DNA from: CAYNJG01 sp964397295
Lineage (GTDB): Bacteria; Planctomycetota; Planctomycetia; Pirellulales; Pirellulaceae
NCBI GenBank assembly: GCA_964397295.1
Contig: CAYNJG010000005.1
Coordinates: 12,982-76,981, forward strand
Direction of reading: 5' to 3'
Length of the DNA: 64,000 nt
How positions within the stretch are numbered: position 1 is the first letter of the stretch; each line of letters starts with the position of its first letter. A program made the position numbers and the translations under genes. The notes beneath the pieces were generated by a model. The model saw only the letters and a program-made list of their open reading frames with translations. It searched no databases and was not told the origin of the DNA. Shown here in pieces: positions 35,449-43,710 of the stretch.

Positions 35449-37428
35449 ATGGCCTCACGAATTCACGCGACCACTTGTCCGCTCGACTGTCCCGATGCTT
35501 GTTCGTTGGAAGTCCAGGTGGTTGATGATCGCCTGCACTCCATCGACGGTTCTAATTCGAATGAATTCACCGACGGCTACATCTGCGGCAAAGTTCGCAA
35601 CTTTGCCGACCACTTCTACTGCGATGATCGGCTGAAACGTCCTGCGAAACGAGTCGGTGAGAAGGGCGACGGACACTTTCAAGACATCTCCTGGGATGAA
35701 GCGTTCGACCTTATGACTAGTCGTATTAAAGCGGATTGCGAACAGTTTGGGTCTGAATCTATTCTGCCTCTTTGCTACGGCGGCTCTAATGGAAAGCTGA
35801 CGCAGGATACGGTTGATATGCGATTCTTCTATCGACTCGGTGCTTCCCACCTTGATCGAACCGTATGCGCCGCGCCATCTACCGCGGCTTACAACGGACT
35901 CTATGGCAAGATGCCGGGGGTTGCGCTTACTGATTACGTTCACAGCAAGTTGATTGTCGTCTGGGGAAATAACCCGCACGCGTCCGGGATTCACTTGGTC
36001 AAACACGTGCAGAAAGCGCAGGAGAACGGTGCGAAGCTGGTTGTTATCGATCCTCGTACGACGCCGCTCGCCGGTAAAGCTGATTTGCACATTCCACTCT
36101 ATCCCGGTACTGACCTTCCGGTTGCCTTAGCGATCATCAACTGGATCGTACAAAACGAGCACACTGATGAATCTTTCATCAGCGAAACAACGAACGGCTT
36201 TGAAGAACTTGCTCAACGTGCGAGTGCATGGTCGCTCGCGAAGGCGGCCGATGTTGCTCGTGTTCCCGTCGAATCGCTCGAAACACTTTGCCGCTGGTAT
36301 GTCGAGACGTACCCTGCTGTGATTCGCTGCGGCTGGGGGCCAGAAAGAAATCGAAACGGCGGCAGCGCGATCGCCGCGATTTTAGCAATTCCTGCCTTGG
36401 CGAATAAATTCTGTCGTGGAGGTGGGTTCACGATGAGCAACTCTGGCGCGTGGCGACTGCCGACCGCGAACGTCATTCAACAAACGCCGCCCGACACGCG
36501 ACATATCAATATGAATCTTGTGGGTGAGCATCTGTTGACGCTCAACGACCCGCCAATTCGCACTCTGTTCGTTTACAACTGCAATCCGGTTGCCACGTTG
36601 CCCGAACAGAATAAGTTGATTCGCGGATTGCAACGAGAGGATCTGTTTACGGTTGTCTTCGACCAAGTGATGACGGACACCGCAAAGTACGCGGATGTGA
36701 TTTTGCCGGCCACGACATTCTTAGAGCACGACGACCTTCGTTCCGGCTATGGGAATACGCGTCTGGGCAAGGTGACGCCAGCTGTGCCTCGCGAAGGCGA
36801 AGCACGACCTAATCTTGAAGTCTTCGCCGAGCTAATTCAAAAACTACATCTCGAGCAGCCAGGCGACATTACTTCCGCGACCGAACTTCAAGCTGCGCTA
36901 CTCGGCGAACGATCGGAAGTGTTAGAGCAGACGGGTGAACTCGCACCAGAGATGGGACTGGCTCCGATCCAGATGCAGGACACGCAGCCTTTTACTAGTT
37001 CTGGAAAGATTGAACTGTTCCCTGCCATACTCAATGACACGTCGGAACATGGTCTTTACGTATATCAGGCCGATCCGCAAACGAACAGCTATCCGTTGGC
37101 GCTACTGTCTCCAGCGACAAGTCAAACAGTGAACTCGACGTTCGGCCAGCTACGCAAACACTCAGCCTCCGTCCGGATGCACCCTGCCGACGCGGATCAA
37201 CGAAGTCTCACCGATGGTTGTGAAGTCCGCGTGTTCAACTCCAGCGGTGAGGTTTTCGTCAATCTCGAAGTCTCAGAGAAGGTGCGGATTGGAGTTGTCG
37301 AAATCCCCAAGGGTATTTGGCGAAAGAGCACAAAGAACGGCAAGACATCGAATGCTCTTTCGCCCGACACGTTATCGGACATAGGCGCCGGAGCGTGCTT
37401 CAACGACGCCCGCGTTCAAGTCGAATAG
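35449..37428 (+). CDS. Molybdopterin-dependent oxidoreductase (formate dehydrogenase-like)
   Basis: A 659-residue catalytic subunit of the DMSO-reductase superfamily. The N-terminal iron-sulfur site is 'CPLDCPDAC' plus a cysteine in 'GYICGKVRN'. Molybdopterin-binding segments include 'FQDISWDEAFDLM', 'VVWGNNPHASG', 'LVVIDPRTTPLAGKADLHI', 'RCGWGPERNRNGG', 'TLFVYNCNPVATLP', 'YADVILPATTFLEHDDLRS' and the C-terminal dinucleotide-binding 'LALLSPATSQTVNSTFG'. No Tat signal is seen, so it is cytoplasmic. No small iron-sulfur or membrane subunit lies next to it. Substrate cannot be named; related stand-alone enzymes are annotated as formate dehydrogenase-like. The ATG has AAAGGAA upstream. Confidence 0.85.
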   Translation: MASRIHATTCPLDCPDACSLEVQVVDDRLHSIDGSNSNEFTDGYICGKVRNFADHFYCDDRLKRPAKRVGEKGDGHFQDISWDEAFDLMTSRIKADCEQFGSESILPLCYGGSNGKLTQDTVDMRFFYRLGASHLDRTVCAAPSTAAYNGLYGKMPGVALTDYVHSKLIVVWGNNPHASGIHLVKHVQKAQENGAKLVVIDPRTTPLAGKADLHIPLYPGTDLPVALAIINWIVQNEHTDESFISETTNGFEELAQRASAWSLAKAADVARVPVESLETLCRWYVETYPAVIRCGWGPERNRNGGSAIAAILAIPALANKFCRGGGFTMSNSGAWRLPTANVIQQTPPDTRHINMNLVGEHLLTLNDPPIRTLFVYNCNPVATLPEQNKLIRGLQREDLFTVVFDQVMTDTAKYADVILPATTFLEHDDLRSGYGNTRLGKVTPAVPREGEARPNLEVFAELIQKLHLEQPGDITSATELQAALLGERSEVLEQTGELAPEMGLAPIQMQDTQPFTSSGKIELFPAILNDTSEHGLYVYQADPQTNSYPLALLSPATSQTVNSTFGQLRKHSASVRMHPADADQRSLTDGCEVRVFNSSGEVFVNLEVSEKVRIGVVEIPKGIWRKSTKNGKTSNALSPDTLSDIGAGACFNDARVQVE

Positions 37429-37507
37429 CTGGGGCATACTCTTTTATCGAGGATCTGTTCCGCATAGGATGTTGGAACTTCAAGATACCCTCATGTAGAG
37501 AAATTAA

Positions 37508-38278
37508 ATGCCTCGCCTTCAACATCTGTTCGTTCTCATTCTTGGCCTATCGATGACCTCAGTTGCTTTTGCAGATCATCACGAAAAGCAGTTCATTGAG
37601 ATTCGCTACTTTCATCTGAAGTCTGCCGATTCAGCGAAGGCCGTTGATGACTATTTGGTCAACGCGTTTTTGCCGGCCCTGAATCGAGCGGGATCCGAAA
37701 CAGTTGGACTGTTCAAGCAAGAAAAAGAAGAAGGCGATCTGTTCCGCGTCGCAATATTCGCACACGATAGCATCGGCGACTTTGCGGGGTTGCCTAGCAA
37801 ACTGGCAGGTGATGACGCTTATCAAAAGGCGGCGGCTGACTACATGCACACCGTACCGAAAGAAGCACCTTTGGCGCGAGTTCGCAGCGAATTGTTGAAT
37901 TCATTTGATTGTTGGCCGAAGTTGAAAGTACCTGCGGAAACGAAAATCGACGGTAGGATTTTCGAAGTTCGCATCTACGAAAGTTCGAATCAACGTTTTG
38001 GCGATCTTAAGGTTGAAATGTTCAACGCAGGTGAAGTACCGATTTTCCTCGACAGCGGTGTAATGCCGGTGTTCATGGGGCAAGCTATCGCAGGTGACAA
38101 AATGCCGAACTTGACCTACATGACGGTGTATAAGGATCAAGCGGCGAAGGATCAAGCGTGGAAGAACTTCAGTAAGCATCCTGACTGGCAGGTTTTGAAG
38201 AAGGTCGAAAAGTACAAAGGTACCGTGAGTAAGATTCACAAGATCGATCTTGTGCCGATGGAAGGTTCGCAGCTTTAA
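37508..38278 (+). CDS. Exported NIPSNAP family protein
   Basis: A 256-residue protein with a signal peptide (PRLQHLFVLILGLSMTSVAFA). The two ferredoxin-like NIPSNAP halves are visible, the first starting 'FIEIRYFHLKSADSAKAVDDYL' and the second 'DGRIFEVRIYESSNQRFGDLKVEMF', with 'GQAIAGDKMPNLTYMTVYKDQ' and a terminal 'PDWQVLKKVEKYKGTVSKI'. The molecular role of bacterial NIPSNAP proteins is unknown. It lies 79 bases after the molybdopterin enzyme gene on the same strand and may be co-transcribed. Its stop is followed within 15 bases by the left arm of a long inverted repeat. Confidence 0.86.
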   Translation: MPRLQHLFVLILGLSMTSVAFADHHEKQFIEIRYFHLKSADSAKAVDDYLVNAFLPALNRAGSETVGLFKQEKEEGDLFRVAIFAHDSIGDFAGLPSKLAGDDAYQKAAADYMHTVPKEAPLARVRSELLNSFDCWPKLKVPAETKIDGRIFEVRIYESSNQRFGDLKVEMFNAGEVPIFLDSGVMPVFMGQAIAGDKMPNLTYMTVYKDQAAKDQAWKNFSKHPDWQVLKKVEKYKGTVSKIHKIDLVPMEGSQL

Positions 38279-38290
38279 GCTCGTGAGCAT

Positions 38291-38425
38291 GGAAGCGTAC
38301 GGGGGCGAGCGCTCCGGCGAATCGCCTTCGGACATTCCACCGCCTAGAGACTCATGTGTACGACAGTTTCTTGGTTGGAGTGGTCGGTTATCGCTTTGCC
38401 GGAGCGCTCGTACCCGTACGCTTCC
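38291..38425. repeat. Long imperfect inverted repeat overlapping a gene end
   Basis: The left arm 38291-38318 (starting GGAAGCGTACGGG) matches the reverse complement of the right arm 38398-38425 at 26 of 28 positions, with a 79-base spacer. It resembles a REP- or MITE-like intergenic element, or a degenerate bidirectional terminator. The right arm lies inside the SRPBCC gene and encodes most of its last dozen residues. Confidence 0.7.
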
Positions 38426-38861
38426 CTACGTACCATCGCGTCGCGAACTTGCGATATGTGAACATGAAGTAAAGATTCGGCTTGGCGAACAGCACTCGGG
38501 TAACAATTCCCCAAAAACCTGTTTTGTGCTCATACTCGATGTGCTCTCGAAGCTCTGTTGCCGTTTCGGAAACGGGCACGAAAGTGTGAGTGTGCTCCCA
38601 CCTCTTTGCGGGACCTTCGGCTTGTACGTCGGTGAATCCGTTTTCTGAAACGTCGCGATGCACGGCAGTCCAACGAAGCGGAAGCGGGCCTACCCAAAGT
38701 GTGAACTTGGACGTTGACCCTTCACCAAGCGGTTCAATGTCATGCAATTGCACGATCGTCGGCGGAGGAGTTAGGCGTTTCAACGCGCTAGTGTCGTGGT
38801 GAAAGTCGCGGATGGCTTCAATGGAAGCTTGGACGGTGAACCGGTAGTCGAATACGGGCAT
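38388..38861 (-). CDS. SRPBCC/START-like ligand-binding protein
   Basis: A 157-residue protein with the SRPBCC (polyketide cyclase/START-like) layout: 'FDYRFTVQASIEAIRDFHHD', 'RLTPPPTIVQLHDIEPLGEGSTSKFTLWVGPLPLRWTAVHRD', 'GFTDVQAEGPAKRWEHTHTF', 'TELREHIEYEHKTG' and a C-terminal helix. This fold binds hydrophobic ligands; none can be named. The start at 38861 is at the fold's beginning; an ATG at 38933 would add 24 residues. The last residues (KRTGTSAPAKR) are encoded by the right arm of the 38291-38425 inverted repeat and are probably an acquired tail. It converges on the NIPSNAP gene and is divergent from the small membrane protein at 39022. Confidence 0.75.
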   Translation of the reverse strand: MPVFDYRFTVQASIEAIRDFHHDTSALKRLTPPPTIVQLHDIEPLGEGSTSKFTLWVGPLPLRWTAVHRDVSENGFTDVQAEGPAKRWEHTHTFVPVSETATELREHIEYEHKTGFWGIVTRVLFAKPNLYFMFTYRKFATRWYVGKRTGTSAPAKR

Positions 38862-39021
38862 GTCTTCATCGTAGGCTTGTTGTTTGAATTCGGTTAGTGG
38901 TCTTTTTTGCTCGCCTATAGAAACATTTATCATCGAACGGAACCGAGGCGTAGTTATTCGTTTCGGGGATGTTGGATGGTTTTGCTATGATTGAGGTGAC
39001 TAATCGCACGGGGGTGAAGTA

Positions 39022-39300
39022 GTGAGCGAGGCAACGGCACAGAATTCGGATCGATCTCAATCTCATCGTGTCGACGCACACCCTAAGAAAGCCAAAGGAC
39101 ATCTTTGGCGTAATGCATTCGCGACCGTTGGTTTCTATTTCGGTGGCTACTTGGGATTCCAGCTACTGGCGGTTGGTCCTCCTCCGCCTGGCGAATACAT
39201 GTGTGGACTTGCTCTGCTGCCGGCCACAATGTTTGGTATGCCAGCAGGTGCTTTATCTGGATTTTTCTTAGGCGCCGTTATCGGATGGCAATTTGACTAA
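39022..39300 (+). CDS. Small membrane protein, unknown
   Basis: A 92-residue protein starting at GTG with a polar N-terminus (SEATAQNSDRSQSHRVDAHPKK) and two glycine-rich hydrophobic segments ('ATVGFYFGGYLGFQLLAV' and 'PATMFGMPAGALSGFFLGAVIGW'). I do not recognise a family. It is followed closely by a second glycine-rich membrane protein whose start lies ten bases past its stop or overlaps it, so the two form a small operon and may interact. Confidence 0.55.
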   Translation: MSEATAQNSDRSQSHRVDAHPKKAKGHLWRNAFATVGFYFGGYLGFQLLAVGPPPPGEYMCGLALLPATMFGMPAGALSGFFLGAVIGWQFD

Positions 39301-39310
39301 GGTAGGGATC

Positions 39311-39874
39311 GTGCAACCCGACAGTCCACAAAACGATCCGTATCAGCGTGGAAGCAAGCTGCTTGCCGTTGCGTTTCTGGGCACACTTGTTGGTGCTGCG
39401 CTGTTTGGGTTGATCGAGGGCGGCGTTATAGGTTTTGTTGTTGGGCCGATTTACGCTACTCTCGCTGCGTTGTTCGTGTTGCCGAGCGTCTTTGCCGTCG
39501 CTTGGGCTCTATGGTTGCTAAGGTTTCACCTTGCGACATCGTTCGTGGCGGGAGCGATCACGGGAGTCGTTTGCACAATGCGAGTGTACGAAGAATATCT
39601 ATTTCGGTTTCCATACGACTTGTCTGTCGTGCTTGCGGCGGGTATTGGGGGTGCTGGGGCAGTATGTTCTGTTGGGCTCGCGATACCGGCGAACCAAAAC
39701 AGCAGTCGCATTGTCTTTAGCCTCGCGGATCTGTTTCGTCGCATGACTGTTCTGTGCGCCATTCTGGCTGTTTGGATCTTCCTCGTAAATGTTGTTCGGG
39801 AACACGACGTTAGAGTGCAAGAGCGACAAGAGGAACTGCAGCGTCAAATGGACGAAGTCTACGCAAACGACTAG
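39311..39874 (+). CDS. Membrane protein, unknown
   Basis: About 187 residues with four hydrophobic segments ('LLAVAFLGTLVGAALFGLIEGGVIGFVVGPIYATLAALFV' region, 'FAVAWALWLL', 'LSVVLAAGIGGAGAVCSVGLA', 'MTVLCAILAVWIFLVNVV') and a charged C-terminal helix (REHDVRVQERQEELQRQ) that may form a coiled coil. No family recognised. I chose the GTG at 39311, with an AGG site eight bases before it; a TTG at 39293 overlapping the previous gene is the alternative. It pairs with the preceding small membrane protein. Confidence 0.55.
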   Translation: MQPDSPQNDPYQRGSKLLAVAFLGTLVGAALFGLIEGGVIGFVVGPIYATLAALFVLPSVFAVAWALWLLRFHLATSFVAGAITGVVCTMRVYEEYLFRFPYDLSVVLAAGIGGAGAVCSVGLAIPANQNSSRIVFSLADLFRRMTVLCAILAVWIFLVNVVREHDVRVQERQEELQRQMDEVYAND

Positions 39875-39967
39875 ACCAATTGTGTCCGAGGGCGAGCTTG
39901 AACATTTCCTCGACTGCGAACACGGTCTACAATCTGCTGATCCAACACAACCATTTGTGAGTCAACT

Positions 39968-42106
39968 ATGACCAACGGAAAACGTATCGCACGCACACTT
40001 TTCATCGTATTCGGAATCCATTCAATGATTGGTGATGTGAGTGTGGCTCAACCAGATGTCGCTTCGGGATCAGCCATGTTGCGACCATGGGCAGGACCTT
40101 ACGGTGGTGTGCCACCATGGAACCTTGTGCGTCCGGATGAGTTTTTGGCGGCGTTCGACGCAGCTATTGAGTTGGGCAATGCAGACATCGATGCCATTGC
40201 CACCAACGCCGAACCAGCCACTTTCGAAAACACGATCGTAGCAATGGAGAACGCTGGTCGCGTATTAGATCGATTGGATTCGCTCTACGGCGTCCATGCG
40301 AGAAACCTAAACGTAGGTCCGCTTCCCGACATCCAAAAAGTCGTTGGACCAAAACTGGCTGCTTACAGCGACAGCATTACTCAAAATGCAAAATTGTTCG
40401 CTCGGATCGAAACGGTTTACAAAAGCGAAGAAATGAAAAAACTCTCGGTCGCGCAGAAACGACTAGTGGACGATCGCTACAAGAACTTTGTGCGGCGTGG
40501 AGCCAAGCTGAGTGAAACCGACAAAGCAAAGCTGTCGCAGATCAATCAACGCTTGGCGACGCTCTTTGCTGACTTTACGCAAAACGTATTGGATGACGAA
40601 CAGAACTACGTGACGTGGATCGCGGACAAAGCCAAACTTGCTGGCTTGCCCGAAAGTGTCGTGGCGGCAATGGCGAATACTGCGAAGGAAAAAGGAAAAG
40701 CGGGGCAGTGGGCGATCACGAACACGCGATCGTCGATGGATCCGTTTCTGACTTATTCTGATATTCGAGAGCTGCGAGAGAAAGTTTGGCGAACGTACTA
40801 CAACCGCGGTGACAACGGAGATAAGTACGACAATAACGCGATCATTACGGAGATTCTCAAACGCCGTTCCGCTCGGGCAAAGCTGCTGGGTTACGAGACT
40901 CACGCTCATTGGCGATTGGAGCCTACGATGGCGAAGACGCCGCAAACGACGATGGACTTGATGATGAAAGTCTGGCCAAAGGCTGTCGCGCGAGTGAAAG
41001 AAGAAGTCGCCGACATGCAGAATATCGCGGATGCCGAAGGAGCCAACATCACGATCGAACCGTGGGACTATCGTTACTACGCCGAAAAAGTTCGCAAAGC
41101 AAAATACGATCTCGATTTCAACGAAGTGAAACCGTACATGCAACTGGAGAAACTGATCGAAGCGATGATGTGGTGTTCGACTGAGTTATACGGTTTGCAA
41201 TACAAGCAGATCGGCGACGTTCCCGTGTTTCATACGGACGTTCGCGTATGGGAAGTTACTAACGCCACCGGTGAACACATTGGATTGTGGTATCTAGATC
41301 CGTACGCGCGTGAAGGTAAACGTAGTGGCGCGTGGATGACGGGCTACCGTGTCCAAGAGAATCTCGGTAAGTCGGTTACGCCTATCGTTTCGAATAATTC
41401 CAACTTCATCAAAGCACCGGAGGGAGAAGCCACGCTAATTTCGTGGGATGATGCCGAGACTCTGTTCCACGAATTCGGACATGCGTTGCACGGTTTGCTT
41501 TCCAAGGTCAAATATCCGTCGCAGTCCGGGACTGCCGTTGCCCGAGACTACGTTGAGTTTCCGTCTCAGGTCAACGAACACTGGCTTTCAACGCCGGAAG
41601 TATTGAACAGATTTTGTGTGCACTTCGAAACTGGCGAACCGATGCTGGAAGAGCTCCTGCAGAAGATCAGAAACGCCGCCACCTTCAACGAAGGATTTGG
41701 GACAGTGGAGTATCTTGCCAGCGCTTTGATCGATATGAAGTTGCACCTGGCTGGCGACACCGATATCAATCCGGATACGTTTGAGAGAGAAACGCTGGCG
41801 GAGCTCGGGATGCCCAGCGAAATCGTAATGCGACATCGTACGCCACATTTCGCCCACATTTTCTCTAGCGACAGCTACTCGGCTGGCTACTACAGCTACC
41901 TTTGGTCCGACGCGCTGACTGCCGACGCTGCGGAAGTGTTTCAAGAAGCCGGTAGTTTCTTTGAAAAAACCGTTGCGAGGCGTTTGCACGACAGTGTGTT
42001 TTCCGTGGGCGATACTATCGATCCAGCCGACGGTTTTCGAACGTTTCGCGGCCGTGATGTGGATACGAGTGCCTTGTTGCGGAAACGTGGTTTCCCCGTG
42101 GATTGA
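39968..42106 (+). CDS. dcp: M3 family oligopeptidase (peptidyl-dipeptidase Dcp-like)
   Basis: A 712-residue zinc peptidase with an N-terminal signal (TLFIVFGIHSMIGDVSVAQ). The M3 active site is 'FHEFGHALHGLL' with a downstream glutamate in 'DYVEFPSQVNEHWL'. Other family segments are 'SDIRELREKVWRTYYNRGDNGDKYDNNAIITEIL', 'WDYRYYAEKVRK', 'YLDPYAREGKRSGAWM' and the C-terminal 'YSAGYYSYLWSDALTADAA'. Dcp releases dipeptides from the C-termini of oligopeptides. Export to the periplasm suggests it processes peptides made by the secreted proteases of this organism. It has its own 93-base upstream gap; the gene is not obviously in an operon. Confidence 0.93.
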   Translation: MTNGKRIARTLFIVFGIHSMIGDVSVAQPDVASGSAMLRPWAGPYGGVPPWNLVRPDEFLAAFDAAIELGNADIDAIATNAEPATFENTIVAMENAGRVLDRLDSLYGVHARNLNVGPLPDIQKVVGPKLAAYSDSITQNAKLFARIETVYKSEEMKKLSVAQKRLVDDRYKNFVRRGAKLSETDKAKLSQINQRLATLFADFTQNVLDDEQNYVTWIADKAKLAGLPESVVAAMANTAKEKGKAGQWAITNTRSSMDPFLTYSDIRELREKVWRTYYNRGDNGDKYDNNAIITEILKRRSARAKLLGYETHAHWRLEPTMAKTPQTTMDLMMKVWPKAVARVKEEVADMQNIADAEGANITIEPWDYRYYAEKVRKAKYDLDFNEVKPYMQLEKLIEAMMWCSTELYGLQYKQIGDVPVFHTDVRVWEVTNATGEHIGLWYLDPYAREGKRSGAWMTGYRVQENLGKSVTPIVSNNSNFIKAPEGEATLISWDDAETLFHEFGHALHGLLSKVKYPSQSGTAVARDYVEFPSQVNEHWLSTPEVLNRFCVHFETGEPMLEELLQKIRNAATFNEGFGTVEYLASALIDMKLHLAGDTDINPDTFERETLAELGMPSEIVMRHRTPHFAHIFSSDSYSAGYYSYLWSDALTADAAEVFQEAGSFFEKTVARRLHDSVFSVGDTIDPADGFRTFRGRDVDTSALLRKRGFPVD

Positions 42107-42198
42107 TCAGCGGCAAGAAAAAGTGCTCTGGTGTTGGAACTATCTCGCGGTGTCTTGCGTCAAAGGTTGTGTAGTCAACTTTTGCCGGAGGAACCGTC

Positions 42199-42723
42199 AT
42201 GTCCAACTTTATCGAGTTGCCGCAATTCGAGATCCGTAAACCTTGTCACGAAAACTGGGATGCGATGACGGGCGACGGGGCTTCGCAAGCAGACAAGAAG
42301 CGTCATTGCGCGATGTGCGAGAAAAGTGTTTTCAATCTGTCTGAAATGACTCGCGCGGAAGTGAATGGAGTTCTGTCTTCCAATGAGTCTGTTTGTGTGC
42401 GAATGCAAAAGCGAGCAGATGGATCGATCGTTACTAAACAATCCAGTCCAGGTTTGTTCTCTCGCGTGAGTGCCGTTTTGGTTTCGGTGGTCGCGTCACT
42501 GACTCTTGCCGGTTGCGCGCGTGACACTACGCCAGCGAACAGTACATCGCCCGCTCCACTAACTGGCAAATCTGTGGTTCCCGCACCAATGGGCGAAGTC
42601 GAGATGGGTGATATCTGCGTCATTCCCGAGGAAGGTTTGAGCGTTGAGGAAGCACCCATGATCATGGGGCGAGTCCGTATCGACCGGCACCAAGTAGCTG
42701 ACGGCGACTTAACAGGCGATTAG
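42199..42723 (+). CDS. Cysteine-motif membrane protein, unknown
   Basis: A 174-residue protein. Its first 60 residues carry a recurrent bacterial module, 'CHENWDAM' (C16) followed by 'RHCAMCEKSVFNLSEMT' (C37, C40), which likely binds a metal. Then comes a hydrophobic segment ending in an internal lipobox-like 'LTLAGC', and a proline/serine-rich then acidic tail (VEMGDICVIPEEGLSVEE). The module often sits before a membrane segment in proteins of unknown role; here the tail would face the periplasm. GGAGG sits before the ATG. Its end overlaps the convergent universal stress protein gene by four bases. Confidence 0.65.
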   Translation: MSNFIELPQFEIRKPCHENWDAMTGDGASQADKKRHCAMCEKSVFNLSEMTRAEVNGVLSSNESVCVRMQKRADGSIVTKQSSPGLFSRVSAVLVSVVASLTLAGCARDTTPANSTSPAPLTGKSVVPAPMGEVEMGDICVIPEEGLSVEEAPMIMGRVRIDRHQVADGDLTGD

Positions 42724-43571
42724 AGCATCAGGATCGGTGTATCGCGCAGTTCGACGCATAACGGATAAGCCAAGCCGTGCATCGCGAGCTGATCGTCTTG
42801 TTTCGTATTGACTACCAGTAAATCAACCTTGTGCTCTTCCGTCAGCCGTTGGTAGTCGCGAAGGCTATGGCCAAGCGTCACGATTTCTTTTACGTCGATC
42901 GGTAGACCAGCTTCCTTTAACACACTCGTGCACGACCGAATGTAGTCGTGGGGTTCTTCCAGCAGTTGTTTCATGATCGATTCGCGGGCGGCCTCCGTTT
43001 CGATCGACGGGATTTTTCCTATGACTTCGATGTAACGTTCATAGGTGGCTTGGTCTTCGACGTGAGTTAGGAACAACGTTCCTTTTTCGGTTGTTAGCCT
43101 TGCAGCATAACTGACCAGATGGTGATCACCTGTGAGGTGATCGGCAATTGCCATCACGTTGTCGGTCGATGTTGGAATCGTCGCCGATCGGTGCGGGCTG
43201 GGAAGCACGAGCACAGGCATGTCGGTGACTTGCGAAAGTACATCGATATAAACGCCAAGGCTGTACGGAAAATCCGAGGCGGGGGCGTGCAGATTGCGAT
43301 AGGTGCAAATCAAATCGGGCTTCACGCGTTCGACAATGTCCAGCAAATCATTCACGCTGGTGTGTTGATCACCGGAGACCTTATGCCAGCTGATCTTGGC
43401 TTCCAGCAATGTGTGGTCCAGCAAGTCAATGACTTGGTCTGTGAAGCGATCAGTCTGCGCATGATCGTCGTCAGTGACCACCATTAAGTTGTCGAGGTCG
43501 ACGTCCTGAAGCTGGAATTTTGGTTTGTCGGCTTTTTTGAAAAGCGATTCGAATTGATCAATGTTTGTCAT
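42720..43571 (-). CDS. Universal stress protein family protein
   Basis: A 283-residue protein with two UspA-like halves. The first has 'LDNLMVVTDDDHAQTDRFTDQVIDLL' and 'KPDLICTYRNLH', ending 'DMPVLVLPSPH'; the second 'GDHHLVSYAARLTTEKGTLFLTHVED' and 'HKVDLLVVNTKQDDQLAMHGLAYPLCVELRDTPILML'. The typical GxxGxS nucleotide motif is not evident, so ATP binding is uncertain. It lies between convergent and divergent genes, on its own, with its start 11 bases inside the leader region of the trypsin-like protease gene. Cytoplasmic; probably stress related by family only. Confidence 0.72.
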   Translation of the reverse strand: MTNIDQFESLFKKADKPKFQLQDVDLDNLMVVTDDDHAQTDRFTDQVIDLLDHTLLEAKISWHKVSGDQHTSVNDLLDIVERVKPDLICTYRNLHAPASDFPYSLGVYIDVLSQVTDMPVLVLPSPHRSATIPTSTDNVMAIADHLTGDHHLVSYAARLTTEKGTLFLTHVEDQATYERYIEVIGKIPSIETEAARESIMKQLLEEPHDYIRSCTSVLKEAGLPIDVKEIVTLGHSLRDYQRLTEEHKVDLLVVNTKQDDQLAMHGLAYPLCVELRDTPILML

Positions 43572-43710
43572 GGCCCAAGGATACCATGTCTGGGCGAATC
43601 AGAACCACGTCAGAAAAACGCGTCTTCGTCGCGGCCCGTTGACGCTGGGTCCTGCAGACTTGAAAATGAAGGGTCACGCGAATAACAGCTTCACAAGTGA
43701 AAGAAATCTC

